This document shows, one piece after another, positions 55,331 through 64,000 of a stretch of 64,000 nt of DNA. The position numbers and the translations under genes were made by a program. Origin of the DNA: Xestospongia bergquistia (taxonomy: Eukaryota > Porifera > Demospongiae > Haplosclerida > Petrosiidae). The notes under the pieces are model-generated. The model did no database searches, was not told the origin of the DNA, and was given only the letters and a program-made list of their open reading frames with translations. Numbering within the stretch: position 1 is the first letter of the stretch; every line of letters starts with the position of its first letter. The stretch lies in assembly GCA_963965975.1 (NCBI GenBank), contig OZ014417.1:2833821-2897820 (forward strand), given 5' to 3'.

Positions 55331-56892
55331 AATTAATTGGTTGATTTAAACAATACATGTTTATACAGATTGCATGTATGCACTGGCAGATCCAGAGTGT
55401 AGAAATAGGAGGCCATCCTTTTCTCAGGAGGAGTAACTAGTCCCAAAGACGTCAATGTTACTTGGTGCTTTACCATAGTCACAATGTTATGTGCTACACG
55501 TACATTATCATAAATATTACTGTATTATGATATTTATAAAAACATTAGGTTGTGGTTGTAAGAATTTGCTATGAATATACTTAAAGTTACTACAGGTTGT
55601 GAGTTGATGACTGATTGTGAATATTAAGATGGAATAAAAAAGAGGGGGGCCTGGGGTTCACAGGCACCCTTAAATTTGCTAGTACATGTATGTAACAGGC
55701 ATCATAATAGTTCATTCAACCTGTATTAACACATATATATGTATATATTGGTTAAACTAACAAGTATACAAAGAAAATTAGATGATCAGACATTTACTCT
55801 GACAATATTTAGAGCAGTGTTAAGGTAAATGATAAAGTTAAAAGCTAGGTATGTATAGAAACTATGCTACAAATGCCAAGTATACTTTATTCTGGATGAC
55901 TAAGAGATCAAAGTTGAAGTTGTTAATTAATATAATCTTTTATGATGAGGCAAACCTTTGGAAAATATATGTGTATTCCTAATTACTAAAACATGTACAT
56001 GTTAAATTCTTTAATTGTCACATAAAAAAATAGAAATGGGATCTGTCATTGCTGTTGTATGCCTCAAAGCCATTATAAATATATTAGATAGATGCTAATG
56101 ATGATGGGTCATTTTAAGACACCAATTTGTTACTTGAGTCACTTGTTAGTTTTCCATTCCATTTAATGATGGTTAGGACTGACATCATATATTATACACA
56201 TTTTTTTCTCATATTGATATTAATTACAGCTGTCTATAGCTAGACTAATGATTTTAAAATTGTTTACTTGATTTAAATTTATTAGCAAACATTATATGGA
56301 TTCTAAATTTAATTCTGTGTATTGTAATAATATAACAGATACTATAATAGTATTTGCTATAAATATGATTGCACTGACTATAGACCTTATTTAAAAAGCA
56401 ATGTGATATACATGGAATGTGAAAAGAGGTTTTTATAATTTGTAGCTAATAAATATTGATTGATGATAACATTATGACTTGTAAATTAGCTAAAAGAATT
56501 AAAAATATATAAAAAGATAAAGAGCACTAGACCAGCTGCAATATTAATGTGATAATAGCTAGCTACAAGCTTCCAATGTGTGATATTTAGGAATTTGTAA
56601 GGTTTGTTATTGACATTGTATGAAGTTTTTTTAGTTTAATAATTTCCCTACTTTCAATGAAAGTGATTTCTTGAAAAATACCTGCTTCGGTATGCAGAAT
56701 ACATTGATGAAAGTGCCATATTATCTGTTCATAAGACAACAAAGTACATACACTTGATTCTATGTATGGTTATAACAGATACTAAATAATCATTGCTGGT
56801 TCATACTAGATACATTTGATGGTATTTTCTTTTATCTACTTGCATATGATTAGTTTCAATGTATCACAAGTTTATGCACATCACTTTTAGCA

Positions 56893-56895
<3 letters not shown>

Positions 56896-56934
<39 letters not shown>
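56896..56934. repeat. (TA)n microsatellite
   Basis: The counterpart of 43791-43827 upstream of FUT copy 9. Confidence 0.9.
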
Positions 56935-56935
<1 letters not shown>

Positions 56936-57591
56936 CGTCACATCAATTTGAAAATGTTACTTAACATGAAAACAATTTTGAAGAAACGCTTATGTATAAA
57001 TTGTTGCTATGTGCCCATCTTGAAAAGGAAGTTATTACTATTAGGTACTATTATTGTATTTATGACCACATATATATTATATATATAAATATAAACACAC
57101 ATACATAAAATCATACATAGTCCAGACAATCTGGGCCATCACAACATAGTCATTGCTAGCATGTGCCTAATATACATACATGCATACGAGCACACATAGT
57201 GACAAACAATTATAAGGCTACCTGGTGTATGTATAACAAGACAAAACTTAGCAAGTCCAGTTCCTTATAGCAACATCAGTACGTAATCTTTTAATAATTA
57301 AGTTTTTCAGAGTTATATTGTTGTTATAATTCATGTTATATATTTTAGCATTTCTAGAACTTATATTTAAATTTGAGATGTGTTTAAAAGTTAAGTTAAC
57401 TTTGTTTGACACTTCATTTAGTAGAAATTGATATATCAAACCATTAATAATCCTAACTTGTATGGTACAAAGTGTATACTTTTGAAATGCAGATATATGT
57501 ATTGTGGTGAAACTTGACATATGATAGATCATTTAGTATTGCTATATTTAATTTTTATTCATTACATGCTTTCTCTATCAATTCTACAGAA

Positions 57592-58749
57592 ATGGCAACA
57601 ACGGTTCATTGGGCACAAAAGTATTTACTTGGATTAATAGTAGTGTTAGTAATATTATTAACATTTCTCTTTACTCGTTCCAACTATAGCAAAAAAATTC
57701 CACTTTCAATACCTAAAGGTGATGATACTAGTGACATGTCTGTCCAAGCAGTCACAGATCCCAAAATCATATTATTTTGGACATATTGCTTTTGGGGCAA
57801 TTTCATAAAAATGCATCGAATGGCTAGAGGTGATGTAGAATGTGGTAAACTAAAACACAAATGTTTTGTAACAGATGACAGAAAGTATTTCTCTAAGAGT
57901 AGTGCTGTCATATTTCATACTGAAGCTGATAATCTAATGACTGATCATGCTTTTCTCCTTTCATTGAAGCGACCACCTCAACAACGATGGATTTACTATA
58001 ATAGGGAGCCACCCCAAAAAACTCCAGGACCAGCTACAATGAAACAATGGAATTTCTTATTTAATTGGACGATGACTTACAGACTGGATTCAGACATTGT
58101 ATATACTAATTGTGCTGAAATAACACCAAATAAGAAATATTTAGGTGGCTTTGATCCAAAAAGGAACTACCTAGAAGGTAAAAACAAAACAGCAATCGCT
58201 TTAATTAGTAACTGCCAACAAGATCGTTTGAATATAGTAAGACTATTGAAGAAGTACATTGACGTAGATATTCGTGGGGGTTGTGGTAAACCTTGTGTTC
58301 CACGTAAATCATGTTACTCATTGGTATCAAATTACAAGTTTTACTTGGCTTTTGAAAATAATATTTGCAGAGACCTCTTAACAGAAAAATCGAAATCAAA
58401 TGCATTTGAACACGAAACTATCCCGGTTGTTATATCTGGAGCAAATTTGTCTAATCCTGCTTTAATTCCTCCTAATTCATATATCAATGCTCTTGATTTC
58501 AAGAGAGTCAAAGATCTTGCTGATCATTTGAAGCATATTGGAAGTCAACCTAAACTTTATAATGAATTCTTCAAATGGAGAGATCATTGGGACTTATATT
58601 ATATAGGGAGAAAGCCAAAGGACTTCCCATGTCGCGTTTGTGAAAAACTATATGACCCAAATCTGGAAGAAATAAAGATTTATAAAGATGTTGCTGATTG
58701 GCATAGTGCTAAGCGAATCTGCCAAAAATACCCTGTTTTCAAAGACTGA
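57592..58749 (+). CDS. Alpha-1,3-fucosyltransferase (GT10), FUT copy 9
   Basis: 385 aa, nearly the same protein as copy 8. The start at 57592 follows the acceptor TCAATTCTACAG (ending 57589). Anchor near 12-28, NWTMTY at 158-163, FEN at 254-256, TEK at 264-266, CRVC near the C-terminus and VFKD at the end. From 58164 to 58261 the DNA is identical to copy 5 (20893-20990) and differs from copy 8 at five sites, though elsewhere it is almost identical to copy 8; this points to recent gene conversion from the first array, or the reverse. Predicted Golgi GDP-fucose:glycan fucosyltransferase. Confidence 0.95.
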   Translation: MATTVHWAQKYLLGLIVVLVILLTFLFTRSNYSKKIPLSIPKGDDTSDMSVQAVTDPKIILFWTYCFWGNFIKMHRMARGDVECGKLKHKCFVTDDRKYFSKSSAVIFHTEADNLMTDHAFLLSLKRPPQQRWIYYNREPPQKTPGPATMKQWNFLFNWTMTYRLDSDIVYTNCAEITPNKKYLGGFDPKRNYLEGKNKTAIALISNCQQDRLNIVRLLKKYIDVDIRGGCGKPCVPRKSCYSLVSNYKFYLAFENNICRDLLTEKSKSNAFEHETIPVVISGANLSNPALIPPNSYINALDFKRVKDLADHLKHIGSQPKLYNEFFKWRDHWDLYYIGRKPKDFPCRVCEKLYDPNLEEIKIYKDVADWHSAKRICQKYPVFKD

Positions 58750-59699
58750 TCAAAATTTTTATAATTATTGCTTAAAACTGACATTTAGGACTTCTAAATA
58801 GGTTTGTTAACTTAATGTTTCAAGGTTATAAAAAGTGCTGTCTAATTAATAATACAATGAACTAAGTTTTTAACAATTAATACTGCTGATTACCTTCTTG
58901 TCAAAGATGATTACCATTGTATTTCAACAATTAAAGTTTATTTATAATAATTTATTATGGCTAATCGAAATTCTCATCATATTTAATATATGATACTGAC
59001 AGTATGTACTCATTGTTTTTCAAGACCCAATTGAAGTAGAGTAAATTATGCATTATCAGACAGCACATTTCCTAGTACCATTAAGTATCTAAAACATTCA
59101 TTGATACAGTACGCTCTAGTATCAACTGAATTGAACAGTTGATAATTTCGTTCACAGTTGCCACAGCCACATTTGTAAACTTTTTGGGCACAGGGGTAAA
59201 GGGACAAACTTAATGCAAAGCCGTTTGAATATATACTGTGGGCTATTTCCTTTCCTTTAGTTTTAGCATTGAAAGTATGCATATACCAGTCTAGTTTAAA
59301 ATCTTACCATCTAATTTTGAAATATTTTTCATTAACAGAAACAATAGCTATTTAAACGGTATACTTTAATATAAACTCCACTTTTCTTATCACAGGTCTG
59401 TTGTTTATTCCTTTTCTCAATATAGTTTTCTTACTACAAGTCTTCCCTTCATTAACAGTAGCTGTAATATATAAATATAATGATAATACAATTTTAACAA
59501 TGCATATGGCACTTCCTGCAAAGATTGATGGAATGAAATTACTTGTTGCTACAAATCCCCTTTCACAATTAGCATTGCATTAAACAGAATTGTGTACTTG
59601 GTATGCACTTTTAACTTGCAGTTCTTTGTCTTCCTTTTTGCTTGCACTATCAATATACAAGATAGTAAATTCAATTTATGATTTGTAGCTTGTTCCTTT
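58750..59699. other. FUT copy 9 3' flank
   Basis: The counterpart of 45591-46559, including the empty pogo site near 59469. No gene. Confidence 0.65.
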
Positions 59700-60661
59700 C
59701 TGTCCTCTTTTATTTTCTTTCATTATCTTGTTTCTTCTCTTTTTCTTCAATGAGTTTCAAATTTCAATACTAGTTAACACTTTTCCAGAATTCTTGTGTG
59801 GGATACTTGGATGTTTAATATAAGGACCTTGTTGCAAAACTTTATGAAGTGTGTTGTAATTCATTTACAATAGCAAATGTGATGTAAAAGCAATGTAATT
59901 GTAGATGAACCACTCTACCTGGGTTTTCACTAATATAAACTGATGACATACTTCTTTCCAAAAGGTTTTCAATGGACCAAATGTCCGTTGTCAAGTGGCT
60001 GGGTCTCATGAGAAGAGTGGAGAGGTAAAGAAAAAATGATCACCTTTTCTTAAGCAGCTTTTATAGTGTGATGGACTGTTCATTTAAAAGGAGAAGAAGG
60101 GGCCTTTGCAGATTGTACATACCCGGTATGGGTAAAAAAAAGATGCAGAAACTAGAGCTCAAATAGTTTACTATTAATCCAGCCAGAATCAGACAAACCA
60201 CACATAGTCCCATGCACTTCACCTGTTCTAAGAGATCAAAATAGCTATTTAAGGCATCAGAGTTACATGTTAATGTTCAAGCATGTGATAGATGTTCATG
60301 ATCAGCCACACGAGTCCCTTTCTTTGAAGCTTTCCCACTAATCACCTGTCACAATGATATTTCAAACTTTTTCAATAAGTAAAATTTGAAGCAATGAAAG
60401 AACATCCCTTCTGGTCTGTGGATATCCAATTTTAGTTGATCTTAACAAATCTCCACTAATTCCTCCTCTTCTTCAACTGTTAAGTACTTCTTTTATCCAC
60501 TATTAGCACTCCTTACCACCTTCTCAGAAACATGGTCCTGAATGGTGGACTTAGGAATCTGGTATTCTTCAGATGCTCTTCTGCTCGACAATCCACCGCT
60601 TATGTCTTTACAAGTTAGTTCGAGATCTTTTGAACTCCAATTCTTTCTTATATTGAATTAG
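59700..60661 (-). mobile_element. Pogo-like transposase relic, second copy
   Basis: The counterpart of 46560-47548 with the same internal loss. It also lacks the first codons, because the segmental copy breaks off at 60661. Confidence 0.72.
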
Positions 60662-61832
60662 GCATTACATTACAACATTACGCAATAACCACCACGTACA
60701 GTGGACTAACTTAGGTTGCTACCTCCCCTTACGATTCATCAACTATTATTGTAGTAGAAGAGTATTAGAATTAGAAGCTAACTGGCAGTTTTGTAGATTA
60801 TATTATGTGGATTGCAAGTGAAGTTAGTGAAGGTACACTTCTTTCTTTCTGCTGGAAACCAGACCTTCGAATGCTTTTGCATCAAGTTTGTCCGTTCACC
60901 CCTGTGCCCCAAAATTTTAAATAATACATCAATTAGGTTCTTAACAATTAATATTGTTGACTCCCTTCTTGTTCAAGATGATTATACATATTGTACTTCA
61001 AAAATTAAATCCTCTTACCTCAGCCTCTGGTATCATCTTACCTCAGTCTCCTCCTGTGAGATCATCAAGGCACTACTATCCTAACAATCTCTCAGTTCTT
61101 TTTTTTCGATCTATAGATACTGCTGTAATACAATCATTCATCGATCATCTTCTACCCTGTGGAACTTTCTGCATGCCATGTTTGATTAAATCATGTATTT
61201 CATTATCATCTCTTAGATCAATGTTAAAGCTTTACTTCAACCATTCACAATAATTCAATTTTTGTTGATTATGTAATTATATACTATATTATTTATATAG
61301 CCGCTCATATTATTTATTTATTTTTTAAAATACATATTATGCAATTTAGTTAGGTCTGGTACATGTTATATTTACATTATGTAGCTTTTATTTTAGATTT
61401 GTCCTAACCTATAGTATCTTTATTATGTGGTCAATGATGTGTCACTGACAAGGTATAGAAATAGTATATACTGTAAGACTTCAGTGGTATATTAAAGTGT
61501 TTTGTCAGCATAAGCAGATGAGTTAGTTCAGTTCTAATGGACAGTACATTGTAACAACAATTTCTTATTGATCCATACAAAACAACAACAAAATATTCAG
61601 ATAGATTAGTGTTGTATTTATCATTCCTTTGAACCATTTAATACTCAGTGCAAACACAGATTGAAAATGGTCTGATTTTTCTTTCACAAACAATTATGTA
61701 TACTGTTGTTCTCTACTTGACTCTTGATTTAGTTGTTACTAGATCGGTAACACCTTGTCCTATCCCAACTAGTGAATAATAAAATAAAGCAAATAACAAC
61801 TGTTTTACTGACTGTTTCTTTAATACTTAATA
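60662..61832. other. Spacer with possible non-LTR retrotransposon tail
   Basis: 60673-60750 matches 48289-48366. On the plus strand at about 60960-61255 two overlapping frames together resemble the C-terminal tail of non-LTR reverse transcriptases (FFRSIDTAVIQSFI, then LWNFL, then SLSSLRSMLKLYF). The match is weak. The rest has no gene. Confidence 0.35.
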
Positions 61833-62485
61833 CAGTACATCCTCAGTTATCCGAACAGCTTGGGACTAAAGAAATTTGTCTCTGTTCGGATATGTGAATT
61901 TGTTCAGATAAATAAATAAGTTATTAATGGTTTATTAATGAAATGATTATGTTAATTTGGTTCATTCAGAAATGAAGTTATAGTTTTTTGTTTCATTGAA
62001 GAATATCTTTTTTAGCAACAATGTCTTTCAAAGATAGTTAGACGCTTGTGTTACATGGTGTAGCTTCTGGCTTGTGTTGTAACCATGTAAGGCATTTGTT
62101 AAGCATATCGGCAGCATCTCTGTGACTGATGGGGCAAGGTTCATCAACTGTTTCACTGTCATCATCAGAATCTACTTCTTGTACCTGATCACTACCATTA
62201 ACAAGGTCTACTATATTGATGGTTCCTTTTGATATCGGCCACTGTTGATCTTCCAACTCCATACCTTTCCAATAAAACTGTATAAGATGTTCCAGTTTTT
62301 ATAGACTCCAGAATTTCAAGTTTTTCCTCAATTGTTAAAACAACTTTCTTTCTCTTAGCCATATTCTCCATTGTCTAACAAGTTAATAATTAATACGTGA
62401 TTGGGCATGCGCAGTAAACCAAAGCAGTCATTCAGATAATCGAGGGTTCGGATAAGTGAGTATTTGGATAAGTGAGGATGTACTG
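61833..62485 (-). mobile_element. 653-bp Tigger/pogo-like element, internally deleted
   Basis: Both ends read CAGTACATCCTCA followed by (G/C)TTATCC on opposite strands, flanked by TA (61831-61832, 62486-62487). The minus strand keeps the transposase start at 62371: MENMAKRKKVVLT, then IEEKLEILESI and a helix-turn-helix ending VGRSTVADIKRN, a CENP-B-type DNA-binding domain. In another frame (62262-62038) the C-terminal tail remains, with an acidic stretch and SHRDAADMLNKCLTWLQ. The DDE core between is absent. A non-autonomous derivative. Confidence 0.88.
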
Positions 62486-62869
62486 TATATAATTGATATT
62501 TCACAATAAAATCAGGGGATTATATTTTCCAATGAAGGGGAAATATTTAGTAGTGAATAATGTTCTGGGGTACATTTTCGAGGGGGAACAATTTCATGAC
62601 GACTCCGGATTCTGATAAACGATTATTATATTCCTAAGCATGACCAAACCACTTATACAAGTAAATAAAAATATAATCTCTAAAAATGAAGGTATGGCTA
62701 ATATCAGTTTAATAAAAAGAATGCAAGCAAGATAATAATTTCGTCATCCCTATATAATAGCACAGGGACAGAATGGAACAATTTATGTATCACTGAGGTT
62801 ATTTAAGTGATTTAAAGAGTTGGTGAATATCTTTACATGTGTGTGCTACATGTGCTATTGTGCTTATGC
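62486..62869. other. Short spacer
   Basis: AT-rich; nothing recognised. Confidence 0.5.
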
Positions 62870-63890
62870 CACTTGTGCCACCTATTACTTTAATACTTAA
62901 TAATGTAGTTGATATTTTTTTGATCATAATTTGTTTATACAATTTTGCAAGAAAAATAGGGGGACACATTTTCCACTGAAGGTGGTCAATTTTCACTAGT
63001 AAATATCTTCTGGGGACAATTCAGTGAGATAAAAACTTCATGTGGACACCAGGTTTTGGTAAAGCAATTATTACGTTCCTGTTGTGTTTGGATTAGTTAC
63101 CTCACTAGAGCTCTCATGATCAGTAATTACACTTCTGTACTTGCTTAAATTTATCTCAGGCATACAGCAATCTAACAGGGGCCCTTTAATTTCTTTCTCT
63201 TTTATATGGTTTGTAGGTGATATTCAGTGGAATTATCAAAGTGAGAAATAGCGCCTATTATGCAATGTAGCTGTCTGTGGTTACAATAATGATGTGTTAT
63301 ACAAATATATATAATGGCAAGCTCTATATACTGATGGTGCAGCAGGTCCTTCTGGCTTAGGTGACGTTGTTAGGAGATATCTATGCTCTTCCTACACTAC
63401 AGCCTCTGGTAATCATTTCTCAGTACTAACTGCTGTTGGCCATGGTTGCCTTATTTGTTTCTCTCTACTTTAGTTCACCTTGATGGCCTGAATGCCTTAA
63501 CTCATTCAATAAGGTAGATGCTCTTCATGATATCAATATAATTTGTTCACCAATAGCCAAGATTATGATTAATATGCATTGATATTAACCTATAAGAATG
63601 ATTATCTCACGAAAAGTTGAAATCTTTTCAACAGAATATACTACATAAGGTGATCTCTTAAGAATGGCATTTACTGCTTTGATATGTAAACTCAACTCAG
63701 TATGTCCTGATGTGTCATCACAAATATGATTTGCAGATAAAGTTGCCAGAGCAAGTATATGTTCAAACTAGAAACTAGAAACATGATGGCACATGGTAAC
63801 AGAAATTAGTTGAATATCTGGTTACTATTGAGATGCTGCTATTTATTAAATGTGAAAAAAGATCACAAGCATGTGTTGTAATTCTACTAT
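62870..63890 (+). mobile_element. Reverse-transcriptase relic 4 (EGTTQGDPL type)
   Basis: Duplicate of 36010-36870. On the plus strand: DGAAGPSGLGDVVRRYLCSS near 63333-63390, then after a loss STEYTT-GDLLRMA near 63633 in place of EGTTQGDPLAMA. QI-FADKVARASICSN follows near 63720-63766, where FADD is the expected active site, and then WHMVTEIS and ISGYY. It is full of stops. The left part carries the GATATTCAGTGGAATTATCA block also found as the FUT 5' exon. Confidence 0.68.
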
Positions 63891-64000
63891 TGATCGAGCT
63901 TACCAATACAACATATATATTTAAAAGAACAATAACTCAACAACTGTAGACTGAACAAAACTAAATTTACATGACAATATATAGTGCAGTTCCAGAATAT

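Larger units (their letters stand above)
55525..60661. repeat. Segmental duplication, copy B (with FUT copy 9)
   Basis: The counterpart of 42390-47513. The spacing is nearly identical; differences are mostly short indels and microsatellite length. Its interior adds about 60 bases near 57131-57185. Confidence 0.92.

Noticed and set aside
60812-61253. Two overlapping frames of 90 and 99 codons as genes
   Set aside because: Only a weak resemblance to a non-LTR retrotransposon tail split over two frames; recorded as a possible relic instead.

Overview
The window is AT-rich, repeat-rich animal DNA. Its genes are type II membrane alpha-1,3-fucosyltransferases (GT10 family) and animal-type UDP-glucuronosyl/glucosyltransferases (UGT; signal peptide, luminal domains, C-terminal membrane anchor). 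Non-coding sequence is dominated by relics of Ty3/gypsy, non-LTR-type and pogo/Tigger elements. This points to an invertebrate; a sponge or cnidarian would fit, but the species cannot be fixed from sequence alone.

Layout. 1-11.2 kb holds two tandem copies of a three-gene cassette: fucosyltransferase (+), UGT (-) tail-to-tail with it, then UGT (+) head-to-head with the second. FUT copy 1 (cut by the window edge) and FUT copy 2 (5861-7027) are open. Both minus-strand UGTs (UGT-A, UGT-B) and the first plus-strand UGT (UGT-D) are broken; only UGT-E (9415-10995) is intact. 11-33 kb holds further fucosyltransferase modules: a fragment (copy 3, 12959-13183), a frameshifted copy (copy 4, 15919-17084) and intact copies 5, 6 and 7 (20311, 25567, 31450). 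A broken UGT tail (UGT-C) lies behind copy 6. Each module from 2 to 7, except the fragment, has a putative short 5' non-coding exon with a GTGAGT donor 1.0-1.7 kb upstream and a splice acceptor two bases before the ATG.

33-42 kb is a mobile-element graveyard with the 3' tail of a lost fucosyltransferase module, cut by an 869-bp pogo-type element whose empty site survives in the paralogues. 42.4-47.5 kb and 55.5-60.7 kb are two copies of one segmental duplication, each carrying one fucosyltransferase of a second subfamily (copies 8 and 9, 385 aa). Between them lie a partial third copy, the most complete gypsy relic, a reverse-transcriptase relic and a long-armed foldback. 61-64 kb holds a 653-bp Tigger-like element and another reverse-transcriptase relic.

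How it works together. Seven fucosyltransferase reading frames are open (one cut by the window edge) against one UGT. The fucosyltransferases should act in the Golgi lumen, moving fucose from GDP-fucose to N-acetylglucosamine-type acceptors; the UGT should act in the ER lumen. The cluster evolves by cassette duplication, loss and gene conversion. No cellular role can be read from the DNA. The most unusual signals are the recurring near-perfect palindromes, the conserved 5' exon/donor block that also occurs without a fucosyltransferase, the mosaic gene-conversion tracts, and an identical nonsense codon shared by two UGT copies.
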